Source: Rhodoblastus sp963804045
GTDB lineage: Bacteria; Pseudomonadota; Alphaproteobacteria; Rhizobiales; Beijerinckiaceae
Direction of reading: 5' to 3'
Length of the DNA: 64,000 nt
NCBI GenBank assembly: GCA_963804045.1
Contig: CAWDOR010000035.1
Span: 65,239-129,238, forward strand
The notes beneath the pieces were generated by a model, which was not told the DNA's origin, ran no database searches, and saw only the letters and a list, made by a program, of their open reading frames with translations. Below, in pieces: positions 17,327-26,809 of the stretch; position 1 is the stretch's first letter; the number at the start of each line of letters is the position of its first letter. The translations under genes were made by a program, and so were the position numbers.

Positions 17327-20300
17327 CTATTCCGCCGCCACGGCCACAGCTGGCGTGTTGAAGGCGGCGCGCAAATCGCCCTGGCGGCGCTCCACATCGG
17401 CTATGGCCTTTTCCTTGACATGGCCATAGCCCCTGATCTCGTCAGGCAGCTCCGCCAAGGCCACGGCGGCCGCATAATTTTCGCGCGTGAGCTTGCCGGC
17501 GATTTCCGCGATCAGCGCGAAATAATCCTCGACCATCTGGCGCTCCTTGCGCCGCTCCTCGGTCTTGCCGAACAGATCGAGCGGACCGCCGCGCAGGCTT
17601 TTGAGCTTGGCCAGCAGGCCAAAAGCCTTCAGCATCCACGGGCCATATTGCTGTTTGAGCAAATGGCCGGTGGCCGGGTCGCGCTTGGCCAGCAGAGGCG
17701 GCGCCAGATTATATTTCACTGAATAGCCATTGCGGTAGAGCGCATCGAGTTGCGCCAAAAACTCCGGCGCGCTGTGCAGCCGCGCCACTTCATATTCGTC
17801 CTTATAGGCCATCAGCTTGTAGAGATTGCGCGCCACCGCCGCGCTCAAAGCCGTGGAGCCCGGCGCGGTAGAAGCCTCGGCCTTGACGATCCGGCCCAGG
17901 CCTTCGGCGTAGCGCCGGGCGTAAGCGGCGTCCTGATAGGCGATCAGCTCGGGCGCGCGGACTTCCGCCAGCCGCAAAACCTCGCCCGTCGCGCCAATGG
18001 AGTCGACGATTTTCCGCTCCGCCGCCGACAGCGCGCGCGGCGCCACGACCGGGGCATATTTGGCGATTTCCGCCTGGACGAAGGCCAGATCGAGCTGCGC
18101 CATGCGCCCCCAGCGGAATGCCGCGACGCCCTGCTCGACGCCGACGCCGGCCATGCGGATCGCCTCTTCCAGCGACTCCGCCTTCAAGGGGATCGTCCCG
18201 GCCTGATAGGCGACGCCGACCATGAACAGGTTTGTGGCCATGCTGTCGGCGAACAGCCCGTCGGCCAGCGCCTGACCGTCGAGGAACACATTGTCCTCGC
18301 GCCGCGTCACGCGGTTGATCGCCTCGATCAGCGGCGCTTCCGCCGGAAACTGGGTGTGGCGGTTGGTGACGATATGGCCGGTCGGCGTCTGCGTCGTCGA
18401 GATTACGGCGATGGTGCGTTCGGCCAGGCATTTGTCGAGATTCTTGGCGTCGGTGGCGTTGAGAATGTCGAAGCCCAGATAGAGGTCGGTGCGCCCGTCG
18501 GTGATCTTGTTTGAGCCGCCAAAGGGTTCATGGCTGATCTTGACGTCGGAAATCACCGCGCCGCCCTTTTGCGCGAGTCCGGTCTGGTCCAGGGCGATGA
18601 CATGCTTGCCCTCGAGCCGCGCGGCATTGGCGATGGTCGCCGCCACCGTCACCGAGCCCGTGCCGCCAATGCCCATCAGATGGACGTTGAAACCGACGCT
18701 GGTGTCGATCTTGAATGAAGGCTGCGGCAGCTCGCGGTCGAGCAGCGGAATGCGGCCCTTTTTCTTCGTTTTCGGCTTGTCGCCTTCGGCGGGCTCAGGG
18801 TTCGGCGTCACCGTCAGGAAGGACGGACAGAACCCCTTCACGCAGGAATAATCCTTGTTGCAGGACGATTGGTGAATGCGGGTTTTGCGGCCGAATTCGG
18901 TGTCGACAGGCTCGACGCTCATGCAGTTCGACACCTGCCCGCAATCGCCGCAGCCCTCGCAAACCCGCTCATTGACGATCATCTGCTCGACCGGTTCCTC
19001 GGCCCTGCCGCGCGAGCGGGCGCGGCGCAATTCGGCGGCGCATTCCTGGTCATGCAGCAGCACGGTCGCGCCCTGCACGCCGGCCAGCAAACGTTGCGCC
19101 TCGTCAAGCCGGTCGCGATGCCAAACTTCCGTGCCTCCCGGCAAAGTCACGCCCTGGAAGCGCGAGGGATCGTCGGCGGTGACGATCACCTTTTTCACGC
19201 CATTGGCGAGCAGATCATTGACCACATCGACCACGGGATGGGCGCCCATGATCTCCTGGCCCCCGGTCATGGAAGTATGGGCGTTGCGCAGCAGCTTGAA
19301 GGTGATGTTGGAGCCCACCGAGGCGCAATAGCGGATGGCGAGACTGCCGGAATGGGCATAGGTGCCGTCGCCCATGTTCTGGAAGATATGGGGCACATCG
19401 GTGAAGGGCGCCATGCCGATCCATTGCGCGCCCTCGGCGCCCATATGGGTGCCCATCACGGTGTTGCGGCCCATCCACATCGCCATGGTGTGGCAGCCAA
19501 TGCCGGCGGAAACAATGGCGCCCTCGGGCGCGACCGTCGAGCTGTTATGCGGACAGCCCGAGCAATACCAGGCGGTGCGCCCAAGCGTCGCGACCTTTTC
19601 CCGCGCATGAATTTCGTCGAGCCGCGCCAGCCAGGCGTCGGCCGAGGCGATCCGGCCCTTTTGCGACAGCCGCTTGACCAGCGCCTTGGCGATCACATCG
19701 GATTCGAATTCGCCATAATGGGGCAGGAGCGTCTGCTCCTTCTCGTCGAATTTGCCGACGACGCGCGGCGCATTGGCGGCCCCGTACAGCACATTTTTCG
19801 CGAACATTTCGAGGAAAGGCCGCTTCTCCTCGATGACAAAAACCTCTTCCAGTCCCCGGGCGAAGTCGCGGACGACGCTCGGCTCCATCGGGAACAGCAT
19901 GCCCATTTTCAAAATGCGCACACCCAAGCGCTTCAAGGCCTCGTCGTCCAGGCCCAGCTCGAAAAACGCCTGTTTCACATCGTGATAGGTCTTGCCGGCG
20001 GTGATGATGCCGATCCAGGCGGAGTCGTTGTGCAACACCACGCGGTTGATGTTATTGGCGGCGACATAGCGCTTCACCACTTCGTGGCGGCGGGTATAGA
20101 GCGATTGCTCCATTTCCAGCGCCTCGGCGCGCACGTTCATGCCGAGATTCATGTTGGGCGCGAAGGGAACGCCGTCGAAACTCATATCCGGCGTGACGAA
20201 ATTCAGCCGGTCCAGCGACACATTGGCCTCGCCGGAGCCGTCGGCGATATTGGTCACGATCTTCATGCCGATCCACACGCCGGCCAGCCGCGACATAGCG

Positions 20301-20857
20301 TAGCCATGCAGGCCGAAATCGAGGATTTCCTGCTGGTCGGCGGGATAGAGGCTGGGTATGCCGACATGATAGAGCATGGGCTCGGATTGCGAGCACAGCG
20401 ACGAACTCTTGCAGGAGGGATCGTCGCCGGCGATCGCCAGCACCCCGCCATTCTTGCCAATGCCAGTGTAATTGGCGTGTTTCAGCGCGTCGCCGGAGCG
20501 GTCCACGCCCGGCGCCTTGCCGTACCACATTCCGGTGACGCCATCGAGTTTTTGGCCGCCCACCGTATGCAGCATCTGCGTGCCCCAGACGGCGGTCGCC
20601 GCGAGGTCCTCGTTCAGCCCATCGACAAAATGAATATTGTTCTTCAGCAGAGTCTTCTGCTGGCGCAGCAAAGCGGAATCGAGCATGCCCACCGGCGAAC
20701 CGCGATAGCCCGAGACGAACATGCCGGTCTTCAGCCCGCGCCGCGCGTCCATGCGGATCTGGTCGAGGGTCAGGCGCACCAAAGCGTCAATGCCGCCAAT
20801 ATGGACGACGCCCTCTTCCTGGGTGAAAATATTGACCAGATCCTGTTTCGACGACAT
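17327..20857 (-). CDS. Indolepyruvate:ferredoxin oxidoreductase, fused alpha/beta type
   Basis: 1176 residues from the ATG at 20857 (GGGGGAG upstream). One chain contains the IorA-like part (pyrimidine-binding domain with GYRGSPVG, TPP-binding region GIGCHTMAMWMGRNTV), a ferredoxin-like Cys-rich segment (CEGCGDCGQVSNC, then CNKDYSCVKGFC) and a C-terminal IorB/gamma-like domain (GIGGTGSVTVAATIANAA). It oxidatively decarboxylates aryl-2-oxo acids to acyl-CoA, reducing ferredoxin, in aromatic amino-acid breakdown. Large fused enzymes of this type are found in many aerobic proteobacteria. The 56 residues encoded upstream of the chosen start are not family-like. Confidence 0.95.
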   Translation of the reverse strand: MSSKQDLVNIFTQEEGVVHIGGIDALVRLTLDQIRMDARRGLKTGMFVSGYRGSPVGMLDSALLRQQKTLLKNNIHFVDGLNEDLAATAVWGTQMLHTVGGQKLDGVTGMWYGKAPGVDRSGDALKHANYTGIGKNGGVLAIAGDDPSCKSSSLCSQSEPMLYHVGIPSLYPADQQEILDFGLHGYAMSRLAGVWIGMKIVTNIADGSGEANVSLDRLNFVTPDMSFDGVPFAPNMNLGMNVRAEALEMEQSLYTRRHEVVKRYVAANNINRVVLHNDSAWIGIITAGKTYHDVKQAFFELGLDDEALKRLGVRILKMGMLFPMEPSVVRDFARGLEEVFVIEEKRPFLEMFAKNVLYGAANAPRVVGKFDEKEQTLLPHYGEFESDVIAKALVKRLSQKGRIASADAWLARLDEIHAREKVATLGRTAWYCSGCPHNSSTVAPEGAIVSAGIGCHTMAMWMGRNTVMGTHMGAEGAQWIGMAPFTDVPHIFQNMGDGTYAHSGSLAIRYCASVGSNITFKLLRNAHTSMTGGQEIMGAHPVVDVVNDLLANGVKKVIVTADDPSRFQGVTLPGGTEVWHRDRLDEAQRLLAGVQGATVLLHDQECAAELRRARSRGRAEEPVEQMIVNERVCEGCGDCGQVSNCMSVEPVDTEFGRKTRIHQSSCNKDYSCVKGFCPSFLTVTPNPEPAEGDKPKTKKKGRIPLLDRELPQPSFKIDTSVGFNVHLMGIGGTGSVTVAATIANAARLEGKHVIALDQTGLAQKGGAVISDVKISHEPFGGSNKITDGRTDLYLGFDILNATDAKNLDKCLAERTIAVISTTQTPTGHIVTNRHTQFPAEAPLIEAINRVTRREDNVFLDGQALADGLFADSMATNLFMVGVAYQAGTIPLKAESLEEAIRMAGVGVEQGVAAFRWGRMAQLDLAFVQAEIAKYAPVVAPRALSAAERKIVDSIGATGEVLRLAEVRAPELIAYQDAAYARRYAEGLGRIVKAEASTAPGSTALSAAVARNLYKLMAYKDEYEVARLHSAPEFLAQLDALYRNGYSVKYNLAPPLLAKRDPATGHLLKQQYGPWMLKAFGLLAKLKSLRGGPLDLFGKTEERRKERQMVEDYFALIAEIAGKLTRENYAAAVALAELPDEIRGYGHVKEKAIADVERRQGDLRAAFNTPAVAVAAE

Positions 20858-20957
20858 GCCCGCTCCCCCATCGCGACCGAAAGCGGAGCGTAAAGGGGGG
20901 CGGCGCGAAGGAGCAAGAATTAGAATGGGTTTGGAAACCCATTCCGTAGGCTCGAGC

Positions 20958-21755
20958 TTAGCCGAAAGCGTAACCCGACACGGCCTTGCCGCCGATCCGG
21001 TCGGCATAGACCCGGCGGCCCGCATCGTCGCCCGCCGCGCCGGCGACCACCATCAGCGGCAGCAAATGCTCCTCGCGCGGATGGGCGGCGCGGGCGCCCG
21101 GCGCCTGGCGCCAGGCGGCCAAAGCCGCGTTGCGCGCCTCGACTTGCGGGTTTTCCACGGCGGCCGTCAACCAGGCGTCGAAATCTTCCCCGCCGGGGCG
21201 CCCATCGAAAAACGTGCGCAGATTGTGAAAGCTGTTGCCGCTGCCCAGGATCAGCACGCCCTCTTCGCGCAAAGGCTCCAACGCCGCGCCAATAGCCAGA
21301 TGCGCCTCGGGCGACAGGTCGTGGCGCAGCGACAGGGTCGCCACGGGAATTTCCGCCTTGGGGTCGACAATCAGCATCGGCACGAACACGCCATGATCGT
21401 AGCCGCGCTGGGCGTCCTCGGCGGAGGCTATGCCGGCGGCGCTCAGCAATGCGCGCGCGCGATGCGCCAGCTCCGGCGCGCCGGGCGCCGGATAGTTGAG
21501 TCGATAGGTATGTTCGGGAAAGCCGAAATAGTCATAGATCATGCCGGGCGCCGCCGCCGAGCCGACGGTGGGCGCAGCTTCTTCCCAATGGGCCGATATC
21601 GCCAGAATGGCCTTGGGTCGCTCCGGCAATGTGTCCAGCAATCCCGCGAGATAATCGCGCAAACGGTCGAAGGCATGAGCGCCAAAGGGTTCGGGAAACT
21701 CCATCCAGAAACAGGGGCCGCCGCCATGGGACAAATAGATCGTCGGTTGCTTCAT
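20958..21755 (-). CDS. Class III extradiol ring-cleavage dioxygenase (DODA/YgiD type)
   Basis: 265 residues starting at the ATG at 21755 (GAGGA upstream; another ATG at 21776 is possible). Features of the 4,5-DOPA-dioxygenase-like family are TIYLSHGGGPCFW at the N-terminus, AISAHWEE (metal His), YPAPGAPELA, the GYDHGVFVPM segment with its conserved His, and ILGSGNSFHNLR. The enzyme uses Fe(II) or Zn(II) to open catechol-type rings; the natural substrate of bacterial members is uncertain. It is followed at close spacing by the esterase gene on the same side. Confidence 0.9.
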   Translation of the reverse strand: MKQPTIYLSHGGGPCFWMEFPEPFGAHAFDRLRDYLAGLLDTLPERPKAILAISAHWEEAAPTVGSAAAPGMIYDYFGFPEHTYRLNYPAPGAPELAHRARALLSAAGIASAEDAQRGYDHGVFVPMLIVDPKAEIPVATLSLRHDLSPEAHLAIGAALEPLREEGVLILGSGNSFHNLRTFFDGRPGGEDFDAWLTAAVENPQVEARNAALAAWRQAPGARAAHPREEHLLPLMVVAGAAGDDAGRRVYADRIGGKAVSGYAFG

Positions 21756-21781
21756 TGTCACATCCTCGTTTTTCATCGCCC

Positions 21782-22402
21782 TCAGGCGGTCGGCGGCAGT
21801 CCGGCGAAACGCTCGCGCAGATAGGCGGCGGCGAGATTGGCGCCTTCGGCGTCGATGCAATGATCGACGCCCGGCAAAATCCGCAACCGGGTCTCGACGC
21901 CGAGCGCCTGCAAGGCCTTGGCCGCCTCGCGGCTTTCAGAGCAGGAAATCACGGAATCGTCGTCGCCATGAACAAGCGCCACCGGCGTGTCCCGGGGCGG
22001 GGCGAATGGCGGCGGCGAGGCCAGCCGGCCAGAAAAGGCCACGAGGCCGCCGACCGGCCAGCGCCCGGAGACAAAGGCGTCGAGCGCCATCATCGACCCC
22101 TGCGAAAAGCCGACCAGGGCGACGCGCCGCAAATTTTTCTCCAGCCCATGCGCCGCGACGATTTTGCGCAGCACGGCATCGAAGGCGTCGCGTGCGGAAA
22201 AAATGCGCTCGGGCCGGTTCTCAGGCGTCACGCCCTCCAGGCTGAACCATTGAAAACCGAATGGCGTGGCGAAAGGCGCGTCGGGCGCGACCACGGCGGC
22301 GCCGGGCAAAGCGCGGCGCAAATGCTCGGCGAGCGGCGCCAGATTGGCGCCGTCGGCATGGACGCCATGCAGCAGAATGACGAGTGCGGCGGGCGCGGGC
22401 AT
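21782..22402 (-). CDS. Alpha/beta-hydrolase, phospholipase/carboxylesterase family
   Basis: 206 residues. The ATG at 22402 lies one base after the stop codon of the upstream glutathionyl-hydroquinone reductase gene, so they are translationally linked. LVILLHGVHADG (oxyanion region), the nucleophile elbow GFSQGSMMAL, the aspartate in HGDDDSVI and the C-terminal PGVDHCIDAEG histidine complete a Ser-Asp-His triad. It belongs to the YpfH/carboxylesterase group; the substrate is unknown. Confidence 0.87.
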   Translation of the reverse strand: MPAPAALVILLHGVHADGANLAPLAEHLRRALPGAAVVAPDAPFATPFGFQWFSLEGVTPENRPERIFSARDAFDAVLRKIVAAHGLEKNLRRVALVGFSQGSMMALDAFVSGRWPVGGLVAFSGRLASPPPFAPPRDTPVALVHGDDDSVISCSESREAAKALQALGVETRLRILPGVDHCIDAEGANLAAAYLRERFAGLPPTA

Positions 22403-22403
22403 G

Positions 22404-23352
22404 TCAAAGTCCAAGCGCTGAGAGATCGGGGCCGAGCGGCACAATACCCTGGGGATTGAGCGTCTTGATCGAGTAATAGCCGCGTTTGATATGGTCGATG
22501 CTCACGGTGTCGCGCAGGCCTGGAACCGCCAGCATTTGCTTCAGCCAGGCGGTCAGCGCGGGATATTCGCTGAGCTTGCGCAAATTGCATTTGAACAGGC
22601 CGTGATAGGCGGCGTCGAAGCGGATCGCGGTGACGAACAGGCGGATGTCGGTCTCGACCGGGCGCGCGCCGAACAGGAAGGGGCCGCCTTGGGCGAGCCG
22701 CGCCTCCAGCGCCTCCAGCATGGCGAACACCCCGGCGAAAGCCTCCGCATAGGCTTCCTGCGTGGTGGCGAAACCGGCGCGATAGACGCCATTGTTGAGG
22801 CGCGGATAGATCTCTTCATTGAGCGCGTCGATTTTTTCGCGCAAATCCAGGGGATAGAGGTCGAGGGCGTCATCGGCCAGCGCGCCAAAACCGGAATTGA
22901 ACATGCGCAGCAGATCGGCGGAATTCATTATTGACGATGGTCGCGCGTTCGCGGTCCCAAAGAACCGGCACGGTGGCGCGTCCGGTGAACTCCGGATCGG
23001 CCTTGCTGTAGATTTCGTGCAAAAAAGCCGCGCCATTGACGCTGTCGCTCCCGGGGGCGAAGCGCCAGCCCTGGTCGCTCAGCTCCGGCTCGACCACGCA
23101 AACCGAAACCACATTATCCAGCTTCTTCAACTTGCGCGCGGCGAGCACGCGCGACGCCCACGGGCAGATCAGCGCGACATAGAGTTGGTAGCGCCCAGGC
23201 TCGGCGGCGAAGCCGGCCTCGCCGGTCGGCCCCGCCGAACCGTCGGGCGTCACCCAATGGCGGAAGGACGAGGTCTGCCGGACAAAGCCGCCCTTGGCGT
23301 CCACGGCCTGAACAGGCTGCCAGTTCTCGGTCCACTTGCCTTTGACGAGCAT
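22404..23352 (-). CDS. Glutathionyl-hydroquinone reductase (Xi-class GST), frameshifted at 22921-22926
   Basis: Two overlapping frames together give a complete ECM4/YqjG-type protein of about 315 residues. The N-terminal frame (from the ATG at 23352) has the thioredoxin-like domain with the catalytic Cys in ALICPWASRVL and reaches RATIVNNE. The C-terminal frame takes up at SADLLRMFNSGFG and ends at 22404. The family reads TIVNNESSxxxRMFNS across this point. Removing one T from GAATTC restores the frame exactly. The enzyme reduces glutathionyl-hydroquinones in quinone detoxification. It is probably intact in the organism. Confidence 0.85.
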
Positions 23353-23356
23353 GAGA

Positions 23357-24550
23357 TCAAACCTTGTGGGGAACCAGCAGTCGGTGTCCGAGCCAGGCGC
23401 CGCAACCGCACAGCGCCATCACCAGCGCCAGCGGCTGTCCCGTGCCATTGTGGAGGACGCCGACCAGCGCGCCGGCGAGCGTGGCGAAGAAAAATTGCAG
23501 GGCGCTGGCCAGCGCCGCCGCCGCGCCGGCCATCTGGCCATGGGTGGCGAGAGCCGAAGCCATCGCGTTGGGCGTGATCCAGCCCATGCTGGCGACAAAG
23601 ATAAAAAAGCCGATGAGGAAAAACGGCAGCGAAATCCAGCCGGCCAGCGCCAGGACCGCCAGCGCCAGTCCGGCGAGCGGCGGCGCGAACAGCGAATAGC
23701 GCAGAATTGTCGTCGCCGGGTAGGAGGCGAGCACGCGGGCGTTCAACTGGCTGGAGGCGATCAGGCCAAAGGCGTTGGCGCCGAAGAACCAGCCGTAATG
23801 CTCGGGCTTGACGCCATAGAGATCGATCAGCACGAAGGGCGATCCGGCGATATAGGCGAACATGCCGGCCATCGACAGGCCCCCGGCGAGCGCGAAGCCG
23901 AGATAGGCGCGGTTCGACAGGAGATAAGCGTAATTGCGCAGCGCCGAGCCCAGTCGCAGCGGCTCGGCGTGAACCGTGTCATGGCTTTCGCTCAGGCCGA
24001 AACGAATCGAGACCAGCGAGGCCGCGCCAAACAGCGCCAACACGACGAAAATCGCCCGCCAGCCGAACAGGGTCAGCACCCAGCCGCCAAACAGCGGCGC
24101 CAGAATGGGCGCCACGCCCATCACCAGCATCAGCCGGGAAAAGGCGCGGGCCGCGTCGCGCGCGGCGAGCCGGTCGCGGACAATGGCCGCAGGCAGGGAA
24201 ATGCCGGCGCAGCCGCCCATGCCCTCGAGAAAGCGGAACATCCAGAGCTCCGTGACATTCTGCGACAGCCCGCAGCCCAGCGAAGCCAGCATATAGAGCG
24301 CGAAGCCGAAATAGAGCGGCGGCTTGCGGCCGAAACGGTCGCTGATCGGCCCATAGGCGAGCTGGCCCAGGGTCAGGCCGATGAAGAAAGCCGCCAGCGT
24401 CAGCTCCATGCCGCCGGGCGGCGCGGCCAGCGCTTTGGTCACCGTGGGAAAGCTCGGCAGGTACATGTCAATGGACAGCGGCGCCACCGCAGTGAGAGCG
24501 CCAAGCACGACCAGCCAGCCCTGCGATTGTTTCAAACCCGAATTTTCCAC
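23357..24550 (-). CDS. Bcr/CflA family multidrug MFS transporter
   Basis: 397 residues with twelve predicted membrane segments, starting at GTG 24550 (GGAAG upstream). The N-terminus matches the drug:H+ antiporter subfamily (LSIDMYLPSFPTV), with the MFS loop motif GQLAYGPISDRFGRKP and motif C-like GVAPILAPLFGGW after TM4. It exports drugs such as bicyclomycin or chloramphenicol in characterised members; the substrate here is unknown. It ends 4 bases before the hydroquinone reductase gene begins, suggesting a small detoxification operon with the reductase and esterase. Confidence 0.92.
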   Translation of the reverse strand: MENSGLKQSQGWLVVLGALTAVAPLSIDMYLPSFPTVTKALAAPPGGMELTLAAFFIGLTLGQLAYGPISDRFGRKPPLYFGFALYMLASLGCGLSQNVTELWMFRFLEGMGGCAGISLPAAIVRDRLAARDAARAFSRLMLVMGVAPILAPLFGGWVLTLFGWRAIFVVLALFGAASLVSIRFGLSESHDTVHAEPLRLGSALRNYAYLLSNRAYLGFALAGGLSMAGMFAYIAGSPFVLIDLYGVKPEHYGWFFGANAFGLIASSQLNARVLASYPATTILRYSLFAPPLAGLALAVLALAGWISLPFFLIGFFIFVASMGWITPNAMASALATHGQMAGAAAALASALQFFFATLAGALVGVLHNGTGQPLALVMALCGCGAWLGHRLLVPHKV

Positions 24551-24797
24551 TGCGCTTCCATTTTTGCGGGCGCAGTTTCGCGCCGATCCCCGGGAGCGGG
24601 TTCAGACCAAAGTAGGGAGGCGAAGCGCGCGCGTCCACAGGTCATCGTGCTCGCGCTGCGACGATTTTGGGTTTTCGGCCGGTTTTTTGCGGGATGGGCG
24701 GCGGGCGGGACCCGCGAGACGCCGCCGGCCCGCGCCCGCGACCCGCGGCGGCGGGGCGAGGGCGCCAAGGTCAGTTCCGTGCGAACGCGGAAGGCGG

Positions 24798-25223
24798 TTA
24801 TTTCGCCGCCGGCTCTTTCGGCGCCGCCGGGGTTTCGGCGCGACGCGGAGTCAATTCGAAGCTGGCGTTGCCATTGGCGTTGACGGCCGGACTCATATTG
24901 CCGCGCGCCATAATCGAGCTGCCGGCGTTGATGTTGACCAACCGGCAGTCCGAGCCAAAACTGGCGCTCAGCATGCCGCATTCCGATTTAATGCTGTCGT
25001 AGATCGCCTGGCGGGCGCTCTCCATGGCCTTGCCCTGCGCTTCCGGGCCGTCGTCGGCGCTGGCGAGCGGGCGCTGCAAGGAGATTTGCACCTGGACCTG
25101 CAAACAATTGCTCTGATTCAAGCCATCGAGGCTCCGGCAGGCCATTTGCGCCGAAGCGGACCCGCCGCCGAGGATGCAAAGGGCTGAAGAAAAAGCGAAA
25201 AACAAATTTACATTGCGCGTCAT
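24798..25223 (-). CDS. Hypothetical secreted protein
   Basis: 141 residues from the ATG at 25223 (GGGAGAG upstream). A signal peptide covers residues 1-25 (VNLFFAFSSALCILGG, cleavage after ASA). The mature part has four cysteines (CRSLD, NCLQV, ECGML, DCRLV), which could form two disulfides, and a C-terminal PAAPKEPAAK tail. No characterised family is recognised. The protein is probably periplasmic. Confidence 0.7.
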   Translation of the reverse strand: MTRNVNLFFAFSSALCILGGGSASAQMACRSLDGLNQSNCLQVQVQISLQRPLASADDGPEAQGKAMESARQAIYDSIKSECGMLSASFGSDCRLVNINAGSSIMARGNMSPAVNANGNASFELTPRRAETPAAPKEPAAK

Positions 25224-25321
25224 GACACTCTCCCACAGGAAATGCCAATGATACTTATCATCGACATGGAAACCCTGGGTTAATGGCAAGGCTAGACTTG
25301 TAGCCGTCGCCTGGCGGCGGT

Positions 25322-26708
25322 TCACCCCGCCAGCGCCGACAAGATCCGCGCCCAGCTCCGCGCGCCCTTCTGGAAGGAGGACAGCTCGTATTTCTCATTG
25401 GGCGAGTGGATGCGGTCGTCGTCCAGGCCAAAACCGACCATCAGCGAGTCGACCTTCAGCTCGCGCTTGAAAATGCCGACGATGGGGATCGAGCCGCCAG
25501 AGGCCGCCAGCACCGGCGGCTTGCCCCATTCGGCCTCCAGCGCCCGGCTGGCGCGCTGGATCGCCTCGGATTTGAAGGGCAGGGTGATCGCCGGGCTGGC
25601 GCCATGGCTGATGAATTCGGCGCGGCAATCCTCGGGAATATTGGCCTTGACGTAAGAGCGGAAATTCTCGGCGATTTCCTGCGGATTCTGCTTGCCCACC
25701 AGGCGGAAGGAGAATTTGGCGTGGGCTTCCGCCGGCAGCACGGTTTTCGAGCCCGAGGCGGTGTAGCCGCCCCAGATTCCATTGACGTCGCAGGTCGGCC
25801 GCGCCCAGATTTTTTCAAGGACCGAATAGGCGCTCTCGCCCGCCGGCTGCGCCAGCCCGACCTCGCCCAAAAACTTGGCCTCGTCAAATTTCAGCGCCTC
25901 CCATTGCGCCTTGATGTCCTGCGGCAGTTCGGGAACGCCGTCGTAGAAATCGGGCAGGGTGATGCGGCCCTCGTCGTCATGCAGCCCGGCGATCAGTCGC
26001 GCCAGCACATGAATCGGATTGACGGCGGCGCCGCCGAACATGCCGGAATGCAGGTCGCGGTTGGCGGCGTGAATCGTCACCTCCTCCAGCACCAGCCCGC
26101 GCAGCATGCAGGTGATCAGCGGCCGGGTGCGGTCCCACATATTTGTGTCGCAGACCAGCATCAGGTCGGATTTCAATTCCTTGGCGTTGGCGGCGAGAAA
26201 AGCCGGCAGCGAGGGCGAGCCCAATTCCTCCTCGCCTTCAAAGAGGAGGGTGACATGGCAGGGCAAGCCGCCATTGGCTTTCAAGGCGCGACAGGCCTCG
26301 ACGAAACACATCAACTGGCCCTTGTCGTCCGCCGAGCCGCGTCCCAGAATCTGGCGGCGGCCTGGCTCGACCTCCTTCAGCTTGGGGTCGAAAGGATCGG
26401 CGTCCCACAGCTCCAGCGGATCGACCGGCTGCACGTCGTAATGGCCGTAGAACAGCACATGGGGGGCGTCGGCGCGGGCGGCGGCCGCCTTGGCGACGAC
26501 GATCGGATGGCCGGGCGTGGGCCGCACCGAAGCGTCGAAGCCAAGATCGCGCAAATGCAGGCTGAGCCATTCGGCGGCCTTGGCGACCTCGCCGGCGAAA
26601 GCCGGATCGGTGGAAATGCTCTTGAAGCGCAACAGCTCGAACAGCCGATCGAGCGCGCCCTGACGGTCGGCGTCCAGCGTGGCGAGAGTTCTTTTCGAGC
26701 GAGGGCAT
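25322..26708 (-). CDS. M20 family dipeptidase, frameshifted near the start (26686-26691)
   Basis: A metallopeptidase of the M20 family (DapE/carnosinase-like), about 461 residues. The ATG at 26708 begins MPSLEK and, after one frame change, continues TLATLDADRQGALDRLFELL in the long frame to 25322. Dropping one T from GAGTTC at 26686-26691 joins them and yields a typical N-terminus. Metal and catalytic motifs are present: GHYDVQP, RGSADDKGQ, FEGEEELGSPSL, and the C-terminal IHSPNEK. The dimerisation domain is intact. Expected role: hydrolysis of dipeptides in the cytoplasm. Confidence 0.9.
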
Positions 26709-26809
26709 GGCGGTCTTCCCAATGAGTCGTGCGCCAAATTAGCAGGGCGGCGGCGGCGGACCAATGGGGATGGGAGCGAGGAATTTGACGACTGGATCGA
26801 ATTGCGCGC